From an uncultured Prevotella sp. (GTDB lineage: Bacteria > Bacteroidota > Bacteroidia > Bacteroidales > Bacteroidaceae): a stretch of DNA of 64,000 nucleotides. Below, one piece after another: positions 26,895 to 38,849 of the stretch; positions within the stretch are counted from its first letter, which is position 1, and the number at the start of each line of letters is the position of its first letter. A program made the position numbers and the translations under genes. The DNA is taken from the NCBI GenBank assembly GCA_946540435.1, contig CAMNII010000002.1, positions 1-64,000 on the forward strand, written 5' to 3'. The notes beneath the pieces are model-generated. The model was not told where the DNA came from and made no database searches. It saw only the letters and a list, made by a program, of their open reading frames with translations.

Positions 26895-28322
26895 TTATCT
26901 GTCCATGCAATCGGCGGGTGTGATGTCTTCGCCGTCGAAGCAATGGGTGCAGATTTGGCATTTGGGGAGTCCGATGGACTTGATGAGCGTTTCGAGTTTT
27001 GCGAAACGCAGCGTGGTGATGCCCAGCCGGCGGGCAATCTCGTTGACCATCATCTTATATTCCGGCGAGTCGGTGCGGATATATTTTTTCAGGTCGCAGT
27101 CGTCAGTTCCTTCGAAGTCTCTGATAATCCGGCGGGTGATGAGTTCCATATCGCTCTTGGAATTGGTAAAGCCGATATAGGGACAGCCATAGACCAATGG
27201 CGGGCAGGAGATACGCGCATGGACCTCGCGTGCCCCATAGTCAAAGAAGGTCTTGATGTTGTCACGCAGCTGGGTTCCCCTGACGATGCTGTCGTCACAG
27301 ATGACGACACGCTGGTTGTTCAGAATGGCATGATTGGGAATGAGTTTCATCTTGGCTACCAGGTCACGACGCACCTGACTGCCAGGGGTGAACGAGCGCG
27401 GCCACGTGGGGGTGTACTTCAACACGCCTCGCTTATAAGGTATTTTCCGCCCTTCGGCAAAGCCCAGTGCCATGCCCACACCCGAATCGGGTATGCCACA
27501 GACGAAGTCGGCTTCGACATCGTCCTCCTCACCCATCATTCGTCCGTTTCTCTCGCGCACATCCTCGGTATTGATTCCCTCGTAGTCGCTGGTCGGGAAG
27601 CCATAGTACACCCACAGGAAGGCACAGATCTGCTTGCATGTCGAGGGTGGCTGCATCACTTCTATGCCTGTGGCGCGGAGCCTGACGATTTCTCCCGGGC
27701 CTACGTCGCGCAGGATCTTGTAGTCGAGGTTCGGGAAGGCCGTAGACTCACTTGACACGGCAAAGCCTTCGTCTTTCTGTCCGATAATCATCGGGGTGCG
27801 CCCTAAGAAGTCGCGTGCACAGATGATGCCGTCTTCCGTGAGGACGAGCATGGAGCAGGAGCCTTTTATCTTCTTGTATACCAGGTTGATGCCTTCGACA
27901 AATGTCTCACCCATGTTGATGAGCAAGGCCACGAGTTCGGTCTGATTGATTGTGTTGGCGGACTGCTCGGAGAAGTGCATATGAGCATCAAGAAGCTCAC
28001 GGGCAACCTCTTCCAGGTTGTTAATCTTGGCCACCGTGACGACGGCATACCGTCCGAGGTGCGAGTTGACGATGATGGGCTGCGGGTCGGTGTCGCTGAT
28101 GATGCCCAAGCCCTGACAACCTTTGAACTTGCTGAGTTCGTCTTCGAAGCGCGAGCGGAAGTAGTTGCGTTCCAACGAGTGTATGGACCTGTTGAAGCCT
28201 TCTTCCGGGTCGAAGGTCACGAGTCCCGCACGTCGGGTTCCCAGATGAGAGTTATAGTCTGTTCCGTAGAAGAGGTCCTCTACGCAATCTTTTGTCTTGA
28301 TGGTTCCGAAAAAGCCGCCCAT
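26895..28322 (-). CDS. PurF-like amidophosphoribosyltransferase homolog lacking the N-terminal nucleophile Cys
   Basis: 'MGGFFGTIKTKDCVEDLFYGTDYNSHLGTRRAGLVTFD' (Ntn amidotransferase-like, no Cys at position 2); PRPP loop 'RVVICDDSIVRGTQL'; 'GIPDSGVGMALGFA'; C-terminal 'CQICTHCFDG'. Confidence 0.85.
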   Translation of the reverse strand: MGGFFGTIKTKDCVEDLFYGTDYNSHLGTRRAGLVTFDPEEGFNRSIHSLERNYFRSRFEDELSKFKGCQGLGIISDTDPQPIIVNSHLGRYAVVTVAKINNLEEVARELLDAHMHFSEQSANTINQTELVALLINMGETFVEGINLVYKKIKGSCSMLVLTEDGIICARDFLGRTPMIIGQKDEGFAVSSESTAFPNLDYKILRDVGPGEIVRLRATGIEVMQPPSTCKQICAFLWVYYGFPTSDYEGINTEDVRERNGRMMGEEDDVEADFVCGIPDSGVGMALGFAEGRKIPYKRGVLKYTPTWPRSFTPGSQVRRDLVAKMKLIPNHAILNNQRVVICDDSIVRGTQLRDNIKTFFDYGAREVHARISCPPLVYGCPYIGFTNSKSDMELITRRIIRDFEGTDDCDLKKYIRTDSPEYKMMVNEIARRLGITTLRFAKLETLIKSIGLPKCQICTHCFDGEDITPADCMDR

Positions 28323-28375
28323 GTGGTTATTTCTGCTGTTTGTTGGGTGAATAAAAGAAGTATCTTTAAACGCAA

Positions 28376-28401
28376 CAGGGCGGAAACATAGTTCCGCCCT
28401 G
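28376..28401 (-). terminator. Hairpin between the MaoC-like and PurF-like genes (attenuator or terminator)
   Basis: cagggcggaa-acatag-ttccgccctg, 10-bp perfect stem. Confidence 0.55.
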
Positions 28402-28412
28402 CCGTTTGCTTG

Positions 28413-28880
28413 TCATTGGTTGAAATAGTAGAGGAAAGTCGCAAAGCCCTCGAGTGCCGGTTTGCGCTGGCCTTCAATCTCGATGATGAAGTGGATCTCG
28501 GTCTTGCAGATGCCGCGGAGGTTCTGTATGCCGCTGAGGATGGCTTTAGTACGCACGCGGTTGCCGGTGATGACAGGCTGTCCGAAACGCATGTCATTCA
28601 TGCCGTAGTTCACGAGCATCTTGATATTCTTGACTTCAATGATCTGGTTCCACATCGATGGCAGCAGCGAGAGCGTCAGATAGCCATGAGCAATGGTGCT
28701 CTTGTAGGGGCTCTCCTTGGCAGCCCGCTCCGTGTCAACATGTATCCACTGATGGTCATCGGTAGCATCAGCAAAGAGATTGATACGCTCCTGGGTTACT
28801 TCCACCCAGTCGGAAGTGCCTATTTCTTGTCCCAGATGAGACTCGAAGTCTTCGTATGAAGTGATGATTAACTTATCCAT
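28413..28880 (-). CDS. MaoC-like dehydratase (R-hydratase type)
   Basis: 'VTQERINLFADATDDHQWIHVDTERAAKESPYKSTIAHGYLTLSLLPSM' hot-dog hydratase motif. Confidence 0.9.
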   Translation of the reverse strand: MDKLIITSYEDFESHLGQEIGTSDWVEVTQERINLFADATDDHQWIHVDTERAAKESPYKSTIAHGYLTLSLLPSMWNQIIEVKNIKMLVNYGMNDMRFGQPVITGNRVRTKAILSGIQNLRGICKTEIHFIIEIEGQRKPALEGFATFLYYFNQ

Positions 28881-28902
28881 TATCCTTGTGCAAAATGCGA
28901 TG

Positions 28903-28910
28903 CAAAATTA
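28903..28910 (-). promoter_or_regulatory. Bacteroidetes -7 motif (TAATTTTG) upstream of the MaoC-like gene
   Basis: caaaatta on + strand, 22 nt from the start. Confidence 0.6.
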
Positions 28911-29007
28911 CGCATTATTTTTGAATAATCCTTGTTTGCGGCCACATATTTTCAATAATAATCGTTAAATTTTTAAATAATCTGTCAGCTCATGCCTGTC
29001 TTTTTAC

Positions 29008-29015
29008 TAATTTTG
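29008..29015 (+). promoter_or_regulatory. Bacteroidetes -7 motif (TAATTTTG) upstream of the M3 peptidase
   Basis: ctaattttgcatt, 25 nt from the start. Confidence 0.6.
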
Positions 29016-29040
29016 CATTAAATATAGAAGATGTACGCAC

Positions 29041-31131
29041 ATGGACAGTATTTCCGAAACAAATAACAGCACTCACGTCAACCCGTTTTTCACCGAATGG
29101 GACACTCCGCACGGAACAGTTCCCTTCGACAAGATAACCATTCCCGACTACGAAGAGGCCTTCATCGAAGGCATACGGCGTGACAACGAGGAGATTGACA
29201 AGATTGTCAACAACCCCGAGGAACCCACCTTCGACAATACCATGATCTTCCGCGACGAGGAGAAAGGAGAACACTACTACGACTTGCTCGACCGCGTGTC
29301 GAACGTGTTCTCATGCATGTTGAGCGCCGAGACCTGCGACGAGCTGGAGGAACTGGCGCAGAAGATGTCGCCCATCCTCACGCAGCATGCCAACGACGTC
29401 AGGCTCAATCCGAAACTCTTTGCACGCATCAAACAGGTGTACGAGAACCACCGCGAACTCACTCCCGAGGAGGACATGCTGCTGCAGAACAGCTACGACG
29501 GCTTCGTCAGAAGCGGTGCGCTGCTCAGCGACGAAGGCAAGGAGCAGCTGCGGCAACTGACCGAGGAAGCTGGCCTGCTGACACTGCAATTCTCGCAGAA
29601 CCTGCTCAAGGAGATGAAAGCCTTCACCCTGCACCTGACCGACGAGGCAGACCTGGACGGCCTGCCTGACTCGGCCATAGAGGCTGCTGCACAGGCCGCC
29701 CGCGAGCACGACAAGGAGGGATGGCTGTTCACCCTTGACGCACCGAGCTACACCCCCTTCATGACCTACAGCACACGGCGCGAGCTCCGTCGGCAGCTCT
29801 ATATGGCCCGCAACACCGTATGCATTCACGACAACAGCGAGAACAACCTCCGTATCTGCCAGCGACTCATCAACCTGCGCAGGGAGATGGCACAACTGCT
29901 GGGATATGACACCTATGCCGACTACGTGCTGGTGCATCGCATGGCTTCATCGACGGAGAATGTATACAAGCTGCTCAACGACCTGATCGACGCCTACAAG
30001 CCCACCGCCATCAACGAGCGCGACGAGCTGAAAGCCGTTGCCAAGGCTGACTTGGGCGACGAGAAGATGCAACCATGGGATTCGGCATTCTATTCCCACA
30101 AGCTGAAGATGGAGAAATACAATCTCGATGCCGAGATGCTGCGCCCCTACTTCCAGCTGGACAAGGTCATCGAGGGAGTCTTCGGACTGGCCAACCGCCT
30201 CTACGGCATCACCTTCAAGGAGAATGCCGACATTCCCGTCTACCACCCCGACGTGAAAGCCTACGAGGTGACCGACCGCGACGGCAGCTACCTGGCAGTG
30301 TTCTATGCTGACTTCCATCCACGGAAAGGCAAGCAGGGAGGCGCATGGATGACGGAGTTCCAGGGACAATGGATCGACCGCAAAGGCAACAACGTACGCC
30401 CCCACGTGAGTGTCGTCATGAACCTCACGAAGCCCACCGACGACAAGCCGGCACTGCTCACCCTGGGCGAGGTAGAGACGTTCCTCCATGAGTTCGGGCA
30501 TTCGCTCCACGGAATGTTTGCCAACACACGCTTCGAGAGCCTCTCTGGCACCAACGTATGGTGGGACTTCGTGGAACTCCCCTCGCAGTTCATGGAGAAC
30601 TACGCCGTTGAGCGCGACTTCCTGCGCACCTTCGCCTACCACTACCAGACCGGCGAGCCGCTGCCCGACGAGCTCATCGACCGCATCATCAACAGCCGCA
30701 ACTTCATGGTGGCCATGGCTTGCCTCAGACAGGTGTCCTTCGGACTCCTCGACATGGCCTACTATACACAGCGCGAACCCTTCGAGGCCGACATCATGAC
30801 CTTCGAGAAGGAAGCATGGAAACCCGCCATCATCGGACGACAACTCAACGACACATGCATGACCGTGCAGTTCTCACACATCATGGCAGGAGGCTATGCC
30901 GCCGGATACTACAGCTACAAATGGGCCGAAGTGCTCGACGCCGACGCCTTCGCAGTATTCAAGCGCGAAGGCATCTTCAACCCTGCCACGGCACAGCGCT
31001 TCCGCGACTGCGTGCTCTCACGAGGAGGCACGGAGCACCCGATGACTCTGTACAAGCGCTTCAAGGGAGCAGAGCCTACTATCGACGCCCTGCTCGAACG
31101 CAATGGCATCAAGAAGACAGTCACGACATAA
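29041..31131 (+). CDS. M3 family metallopeptidase (peptidyl-dipeptidase Dcp-like)
   Basis: Zn motif 'VETFLHEFGHSLHGMFANTRFESLSGTNVWWDFVELPSQFMENY'. Confidence 0.94.
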   Translation: MDSISETNNSTHVNPFFTEWDTPHGTVPFDKITIPDYEEAFIEGIRRDNEEIDKIVNNPEEPTFDNTMIFRDEEKGEHYYDLLDRVSNVFSCMLSAETCDELEELAQKMSPILTQHANDVRLNPKLFARIKQVYENHRELTPEEDMLLQNSYDGFVRSGALLSDEGKEQLRQLTEEAGLLTLQFSQNLLKEMKAFTLHLTDEADLDGLPDSAIEAAAQAAREHDKEGWLFTLDAPSYTPFMTYSTRRELRRQLYMARNTVCIHDNSENNLRICQRLINLRREMAQLLGYDTYADYVLVHRMASSTENVYKLLNDLIDAYKPTAINERDELKAVAKADLGDEKMQPWDSAFYSHKLKMEKYNLDAEMLRPYFQLDKVIEGVFGLANRLYGITFKENADIPVYHPDVKAYEVTDRDGSYLAVFYADFHPRKGKQGGAWMTEFQGQWIDRKGNNVRPHVSVVMNLTKPTDDKPALLTLGEVETFLHEFGHSLHGMFANTRFESLSGTNVWWDFVELPSQFMENYAVERDFLRTFAYHYQTGEPLPDELIDRIINSRNFMVAMACLRQVSFGLLDMAYYTQREPFEADIMTFEKEAWKPAIIGRQLNDTCMTVQFSHIMAGGYAAGYYSYKWAEVLDADAFAVFKREGIFNPATAQRFRDCVLSRGGTEHPMTLYKRFKGAEPTIDALLERNGIKKTVTT

Positions 31132-31159
31132 CACCATACAATAATATCACCATAGTACG

Positions 31160-31582
31160 ATGAACGACAAACAACACAAACTCGACCAACGCTACCTCAG
31201 AATGGCACGGATATGGGCCGAGAATTCCTATTGCCAGCGCCGACAGGTAGGAGCACTGGTGGTGAAAGACAAGATGATCATCAGCGACGGCTATAACGGC
31301 ACGCCGAGCGGCTTCGAAAACATCTGCGAAGACGACAACGGCGTCACCAAGACCTACGTGCTGCACGCCGAAGCCAATGCCATCACCAAACTGGCACGCT
31401 CGTCGAACAACAGCGACGGCTCGACACTCTACGTCACCGCATCCCCCTGCATAGAATGTGCGAAACTCATCATTCAAAGCGGCATACAGCGGGTGGTTTA
31501 CGGCGAGAAATACCGACTGACCGACGGTATCGAACTGCTGCAGCGCGCTGGCATCGAAGTCGTACTCCTGGAAAACGAATAA
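31160..31582 (+). CDS. Deoxycytidylate (dCMP) deaminase family protein
   Basis: 'VLHAEANAIT' and 'TASPCIECAKLIIQSGIQRVVYGEKY' zinc deaminase motifs. Confidence 0.92.
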   Translation: MNDKQHKLDQRYLRMARIWAENSYCQRRQVGALVVKDKMIISDGYNGTPSGFENICEDDNGVTKTYVLHAEANAITKLARSSNNSDGSTLYVTASPCIECAKLIIQSGIQRVVYGEKYRLTDGIELLQRAGIEVVLLENE

Positions 31583-31596
31583 TCATCACATCCCTC

Positions 31597-33234
31597 ATGG
31601 CAGAAACAAACAACAAAAACCGTTTCACACCGCTGATCATGGCTGCATGCACCGTCGTCGGCATCATCATCGGAACATTCTATACCAGCCATTTCTCAGG
31701 AAATCGGCTGAACATCATCAACTCAGGAAGCAACCGGCTGGGAAACCTCCTCCACCTCATCGACGACCAATACGTCGACCCCATCAACATCGACTCACTC
31801 GTCGACGCCGTCATCCCGCAGATACTCACAGGACTCGACCCACACTCCGTCTATATCAGCGCCGAAGAGATGGAAGTCACCAACGACGACCTGAAAGGGT
31901 CGTTCTCTGGAATAGGTATTGAGTTCACCATCCGTCAGGACACCATACACGTGCAGAACGTCATTGCAGGAGGACCGGCAGAACGGGCAGGACTGCTGGC
32001 CGGCGACAAGATTGTCACCGTCGACGGCAATGCCTTCACCGGCGACACCATCGACAATGCCACCGCCATGCGCCGCCTGAAGGGACCGGAAGGCTCAAAA
32101 GTCACCGTCAGCGTGGTACGCTTCGGCCACGAAGGCACCACCGACTACACCATCACGCGCGGCGAGATACCGCTAAAGAGCATCACGGCCGCATACATGA
32201 TTAACGACAACACCGGATATATACGCATCAAGAACTTCGGAGAAACAACATACCTGGAACTCATCAACGCACTTGCCGACCTGACCCTGCACGAAATGAA
32301 AGAACTGATCATCGACATGCGAGGCAACACAGGAGGACTACTCCACCGCGCCGTGCAAATCATCAACGAGTTCCTGCCCCGCAACCAGCTCATCGTCTAC
32401 ACCGAAGGACGACGCTCACCAAGACAGGAGTTCAGAAGCGACGGACACGGACACTATGCCGACATACCACTCATCGTACTCATCGACGAGCAGTCCGCAT
32501 CGGCAACGGAAATCTTTGCCGGCGCCATCCAAGACAACGACAGAGGAACCATCATCGGACGACGCTCCTTCGGAAAAGGACTCGTGCAGCAACAAATAGA
32601 GTTCTCCGACCACAGCATCATCCGACTCACCGTCGCACGATACTACACCCCCTCCGGACGGTGCATACAAAAGCCCTACACAGCAGGAACAGACAGCGAC
32701 TATGAGCTCGACTTGATGAACCGCTACGAACATGGAGAATTCTTCAACCAGGACAGCATCAAGCACGACGGACCCGAATTCTTCACACGCAGCGGAAGGA
32801 CAGTCTACGGAGGAGGAGGCATCACCCCCGACATCTTCGTCGCCGAAGACACCACCGACTACACATCCTACTACCAGCAGGCTGCCATGAGCGGACTCAT
32901 CCTGCAGTTCGCCTACACCTACACCGATGACAACCGGCCCAAGCTACAGACGATAACCGACTACCGGGAACTCGAAGACTACCTGCTCAAGCAAAACATC
33001 GTCGAGAAATTCGTCAACTATGCCGACAGCCACGGACTCAAGCGGCGCAACATCATGATACAACGCTCAAGGAAACTGCTCGAGCGATATGTCGTCAGCA
33101 GAATCATCTACAACATGCTCAACGAAGAAGCATGGACACAATACGTCAATGGCGACGACCCCGTCATACGAAAGGCACTGGACGTTATCGGCAAAGGAGA
33201 GGCTTTCCCCAAGAAACCATCGGACAATGAATAG
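31597..33234 (+). CDS. S41 family C-terminal processing peptidase (PDZ); start at MAETNNKNRF
   Basis: TM anchor; PDZ 'AGGPAERAGLLAGDKIVTVDG'; 'IDEQSASATEIFAGAIQDNDRGTIIGRRSFGKGLVQ'. Confidence 0.93.
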   Translation: MAETNNKNRFTPLIMAACTVVGIIIGTFYTSHFSGNRLNIINSGSNRLGNLLHLIDDQYVDPINIDSLVDAVIPQILTGLDPHSVYISAEEMEVTNDDLKGSFSGIGIEFTIRQDTIHVQNVIAGGPAERAGLLAGDKIVTVDGNAFTGDTIDNATAMRRLKGPEGSKVTVSVVRFGHEGTTDYTITRGEIPLKSITAAYMINDNTGYIRIKNFGETTYLELINALADLTLHEMKELIIDMRGNTGGLLHRAVQIINEFLPRNQLIVYTEGRRSPRQEFRSDGHGHYADIPLIVLIDEQSASATEIFAGAIQDNDRGTIIGRRSFGKGLVQQQIEFSDHSIIRLTVARYYTPSGRCIQKPYTAGTDSDYELDLMNRYEHGEFFNQDSIKHDGPEFFTRSGRTVYGGGGITPDIFVAEDTTDYTSYYQQAAMSGLILQFAYTYTDDNRPKLQTITDYRELEDYLLKQNIVEKFVNYADSHGLKRRNIMIQRSRKLLERYVVSRIIYNMLNEEAWTQYVNGDDPVIRKALDVIGKGEAFPKKPSDNE

Positions 33235-33790
33235 CAAACAGGAGTTGCGAAGAACTATCAAGCAACAAAAGCAACGCTACACACAAGAGGAACTGCGCAA
33301 GCAGTCGGAACCTATCATCAGCCGGCTGCTTGCCCATCCCGCCATCCGACAAGCGTCAACCATCCTGTTCTACCACTCCCTGCCCGACGAAGTATATACC
33401 CACGACGCCATCACCCGACTCGTCAACGACGGCAAGCAAATCCTGCTGCCAAAAGTCATCGGCGAGAGAATGACACTGCTACCCTACTCCGCACACCTGC
33501 AACAGGGTGCTTTCGGCATCTACGAACCGGAAGACAACCGCGAAGAGGACAATCCGGGAACAAAGCCAAGACTCTTCCAGACGGCAGTCATCCCCGGCGT
33601 AGCCTTCGACAGCCAAGGCCATCGCCTGGGACGAGGCAAAGGCTACTACGACCGCTACTTCAACGAAAACATATTCACCACCGACAACCTTCCACGACCT
33701 TACCTCATCGGCCTTTGCTTCCCGTTCCAACTACTCGAAGCCATACCCGCCGAACCCCACGACCTCATCGTCGATGAAGTCATCTGCTGA
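33227..33790 (+). CDS. 5-formyltetrahydrofolate cyclo-ligase; start at MNSKQELRR
   Basis: 'ILFYHSLPDEVYTHDAI', 'VIPGVAFDSQGHRLGRGKGYYDRYF'. Overlaps the S41 gene by 8 nt. Confidence 0.9.
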   Translation: MNSKQELRRTIKQQKQRYTQEELRKQSEPIISRLLAHPAIRQASTILFYHSLPDEVYTHDAITRLVNDGKQILLPKVIGERMTLLPYSAHLQQGAFGIYEPEDNREEDNPGTKPRLFQTAVIPGVAFDSQGHRLGRGKGYYDRYFNENIFTTDNLPRPYLIGLCFPFQLLEAIPAEPHDLIVDEVIC

Positions 33791-34061
33791 AGAACAGGCA
33801 CCTGCGGAGCACACATCATCGGACGAGTAGCCCATGCTCCACCAGAAAACCTCATCCTTTCCTCTTCACTCTTCTTTTTATTCGTAATAGTAGACAAGTT
33901 ACTCCATCTCAACATATTTAGGCTCCTTTGATAAGAGGAGACGGCCATCATGCGGGGGATAAAAAACTTATTTTATGTTCAGCCCGCCCTTTTTAAATCA
34001 AAATCTTCACGACCATGAGAACAAACACGCTCGTTTTCTTCTCTCTTAATCAGATTTTTCG

Positions 34062-34069
34062 TAACTTTG
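34062..34069 (+). promoter_or_regulatory. Bacteroidetes -7 motif (TAACTTTG) upstream of the ABC-F gene
   Basis: cgtaactttgcacc. Confidence 0.6.
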
Positions 34070-34090
34070 CACCCGCAAATAATATAATAA

Positions 34091-35725
<1,635 letters not shown>

Positions 35726-35802
35726 TGCCTTTGGCACGGTTTTTGCTATATCCACAGTAGCAGGCCTTCCCACCTGCACACTACTCATATTATAAAACTA
35801 CT

Positions 35803-36426
35803 ATGGAAGAAAAAGACATTAAAAAGGAAAAAGAAATCCTCAACGAAGAGGAAACAACAGATAACCGGGAAACGCAGGAAACGGAAGATACGCCTACACC
35901 AGACGAGCCGAAGGATGCTGAGGATGAAGTGAATGCTGAGAATGCTGAGAATGCTGAAGAGGCCAAAGAGCCGGAAGCACCCGCAGAGCCCTCCCTCGAA
36001 GAAGAGAACGCCAAACTGCGCGACCAGCTGCTCCGCACCATCGCTGAATTCGACAACTACAAGAAACGCACCCTCAAAGAAAAGACGGAACTCATCCTCA
36101 ACGGGGGCGAAAAGACCATTACAGCCATCCTTCCCGTGCTCGACGACTTTGAACGGGCACTGGCCGACACCCACACCGACGACGCTCAAGCCGTCAAAGA
36201 AGGGATGGACCTCATCTTCAAAAAGTTCATCAAAACGCTTGAAAGCCTCGGCGTGAAGAAAATCGACACCGACGGACAAGACTTTGACGTCGACTTCCAC
36301 GAAGCCATCGCCATGGTACCCGGGATGGGCGACGACAAGAAAGGAAAAGTCATCGACTGTGTGCAGACCGGCTACATGCTCAACGACAAAGTCATCAGAC
36401 ATGCCAAAGTGGCAGTAGGACAATAA
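35803..36426 (+). CDS. grpE: GrpE nucleotide exchange factor
   Basis: Acidic N-terminus; 'LRTIAEFDNYKKRTLKEK', 'ILPVLDDFERAL', 'DFHEAIAMVPG'; adjacent to dnaJ. Confidence 0.93.
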   Translation: MEEKDIKKEKEILNEEETTDNRETQETEDTPTPDEPKDAEDEVNAENAENAEEAKEPEAPAEPSLEEENAKLRDQLLRTIAEFDNYKKRTLKEKTELILNGGEKTITAILPVLDDFERALADTHTDDAQAVKEGMDLIFKKFIKTLESLGVKKIDTDGQDFDVDFHEAIAMVPGMGDDKKGKVIDCVQTGYMLNDKVIRHAKVAVGQ

Positions 36427-36440
36427 ATAATTGAACAACT

Positions 36441-37610
36441 ATGGCACAGAAACGTGATTACTATGAAGTTCTTGGCGTTGACAAGAAAGCCACTGAGGAT
36501 GAAATCAAGAAAGCCTATCGGAAGATAGCCATCAAATACCACCCCGACCGTAACCCCGGCAACAAAGAGGCCGAGGAGAAATTCAAAGAGGCTGCCGAAG
36601 CCTATGATGTCCTGCACGACCCACAGAAACGGCAGCAATACGACCAGTTCGGATTCGATGCACCAGGCGGTTTCGGAGGTTTCTCAAGCGGAGGATTCTC
36701 CATGGACGACATCTTCTCGCAGTTCGGCAGCGTCTTCAGCGACTTCTTCGGAGGCGGAGGAGGATTCTCTGGATTCTCTTCGGGCTTCGGAGGCGGCAAC
36801 GCACAAAGGCAATACCGAGGCAGCGACCTGCGGTTGAAAGTACGCCTCACCCTGCAGGAGGTAGCCACCGGCGTGACGAAGAAGTTTAAAGTAAAGAAAG
36901 ATGTGCAGTGCCCGCACTGCCACGGAACAGGCGCTGAAGGCAACAGTTCCTCAGAAACCTGCCCCACCTGCCAGGGACGAGGCGTCGTCGTCAAGACCGT
37001 GCGTACGATGCTCGGAATGATGCAGACACAGCAAGAGTGCCCCACCTGCCACGGAGAAGGAAAGGTCATCAAAAACAAATGCCACCACTGCAACGGAACG
37101 GGAGTCGTCAAGGGCGAGGAAGTCGTCGAGATAAACATCCCGGCAGGTGTTGCCGACGGAATGGTCGTCAATGTCCCCGGCAAAGGAAATGCCGGCGCCC
37201 ATAACGGCGTCAATGGCAACATACAGGTATTCATAGAAGAAGAACCCAACAACACCTTCATCCGCGACCATCAGGACGTCATCTACAATCTGCTGCTCGA
37301 CTTCCCGACGGCAGCACTCGGCGGACAGGTAGAAATACCGACCATCGACGGCGGACGTGTACGTGTAAAGATAGAGCCTGGCACCCAACCCGGCAAGACT
37401 CTCCGGCTCAGGGGAAAAGGTCTGCCAGCCGTCCAGGGCTACGGACAGGGATGGGGCGACCTCGTCGTCAATGTCAGCGTGTATGTTCCAAAAGAACTAT
37501 CACGCGACGAGAAAGAAGTCCTCGAACGCTTCCGCAACAGCGACAATTTCCAAGGTGACGCCTCTACCAAACGCTCTATCTTCGAAAAGTTCAGAAACTA
37601 CTTCTCATAA
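36441..37610 (+). CDS. dnaJ: Chaperone DnaJ
   Basis: J domain '[37 protein letters not shown]'; G/F region; CxxCxGxG zinc motifs. Confidence 0.96.
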   Translation: MAQKRDYYEVLGVDKKATEDEIKKAYRKIAIKYHPDRNPGNKEAEEKFKEAAEAYDVLHDPQKRQQYDQFGFDAPGGFGGFSSGGFSMDDIFSQFGSVFSDFFGGGGGFSGFSSGFGGGNAQRQYRGSDLRLKVRLTLQEVATGVTKKFKVKKDVQCPHCHGTGAEGNSSSETCPTCQGRGVVVKTVRTMLGMMQTQQECPTCHGEGKVIKNKCHHCNGTGVVKGEEVVEINIPAGVADGMVVNVPGKGNAGAHNGVNGNIQVFIEEEPNNTFIRDHQDVIYNLLLDFPTAALGGQVEIPTIDGGRVRVKIEPGTQPGKTLRLRGKGLPAVQGYGQGWGDLVVNVSVYVPKELSRDEKEVLERFRNSDNFQGDASTKRSIFEKFRNYFS

Positions 37611-37618
37611 AAAACACG

Positions 37619-38836
37619 ATGAGAGTACTGACATCCATCATCCTCATGACATGCTCCTTTGGTCATCTCTGTGCACAGACAGAGATGGGCAAAGGAGTTT
37701 TTTCGTACGACCATATCCGACAGACATTCCTGACTGCCACCGAGGCCCTCATCAATCATTATTGGGCTGCCAGTTTCCAAGGGTGCGACAGCTGCTACTA
37801 TTTCAATGCCGCCGGCGACGAAGCCAACAAAAAGAACGAATGGTGGTGGCAGGCTCATGCCATGGACGTCATCGTCGATGCCTACAGGCTCTCCGGCAAG
37901 CAATACTATAAGAACTTCTATGAGAAATGGTTCGACGGCATCGTCAGATACAACTACGAGAAGTGGACTGACGACCCGTGGCGAAACCAGTCGGTCGACG
38001 ACATGGAATGGATAGCGCTGACTCTCATCCACATGTACGAGACATCAGGAGAAAAGAAATACCTCCTGCAAGCCCGACGTCTCTACGACAGGTATATCAT
38101 CACCACCTGGGGTCCCGCCGACGAAGCGCCATGGCACGGAGGCATCTCATGGTCTACTGACCCGAAGATACACAAGACCAAGAACGCCTGCTCCAACGGA
38201 CCGGCAGGCATCATCGCCTCCCTGCTGGCACGGCATGCCAAAGAACTGACTGACCGGCAGTCAAGGAAACTGCAAAGGAAATATCAGGACGACCTGACAC
38301 GCATCTACCAGTGGGAGCGCAAGTACCTCTATAACGACACCACCGGAGCCGTGTACGACCATATCCGCCGCAACCGCACAGCACATCGTGTATGGAGCTA
38401 CAACACAGCGACGTTTATGGCCATGGGAACAGAGCTGTACCGGCTGACCCACCGACAACAATACATCAACGACGCCATCAAGGCTGCCGACTACACCATC
38501 CTAAGGCTGAGCGACCCAAACACAGGACTCATGAACAACGTCAGCCGGTTGGAGAACGGAGGAGACATGGGACTCTTCCACGGAATCTTCTTCCGCTACT
38601 TGTCGCAACTCATCAACAGCAATGCCCTTCCCGCCGACAAGAAAGAAGACTATTCCCGATTCATCGCCGCAAACTGCAACACAGCTATCAGGTGTCTGCA
38701 ACCCGGCGTTGACATCTTCTCGAAAAACTGGATGACGGAACGCATCTCGACAGCCGAAAACGCCCCGCTAACCCCGCACGTTACCGGATGCACACTGTTA
38801 TATGCAACTCTAAGCATCATGAACGTTAATCCATAA
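37619..38836 (+). CDS. Glycoside hydrolase family 76-like secreted protein
   Basis: Signal peptide; 'SVDDMEWIALTLIHMYETSGEKKYL' (paired Asp), 'WHGGISWSTDPKIHKTKNACSNGPAGIIASLLA'. Confidence 0.85.
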   Translation: MRVLTSIILMTCSFGHLCAQTEMGKGVFSYDHIRQTFLTATEALINHYWAASFQGCDSCYYFNAAGDEANKKNEWWWQAHAMDVIVDAYRLSGKQYYKNFYEKWFDGIVRYNYEKWTDDPWRNQSVDDMEWIALTLIHMYETSGEKKYLLQARRLYDRYIITTWGPADEAPWHGGISWSTDPKIHKTKNACSNGPAGIIASLLARHAKELTDRQSRKLQRKYQDDLTRIYQWERKYLYNDTTGAVYDHIRRNRTAHRVWSYNTATFMAMGTELYRLTHRQQYINDAIKAADYTILRLSDPNTGLMNNVSRLENGGDMGLFHGIFFRYLSQLINSNALPADKKEDYSRFIAANCNTAIRCLQPGVDIFSKNWMTERISTAENAPLTPHVTGCTLLYATLSIMNVNP

Positions 38837-38849
38837 CAAGACAACAGCC

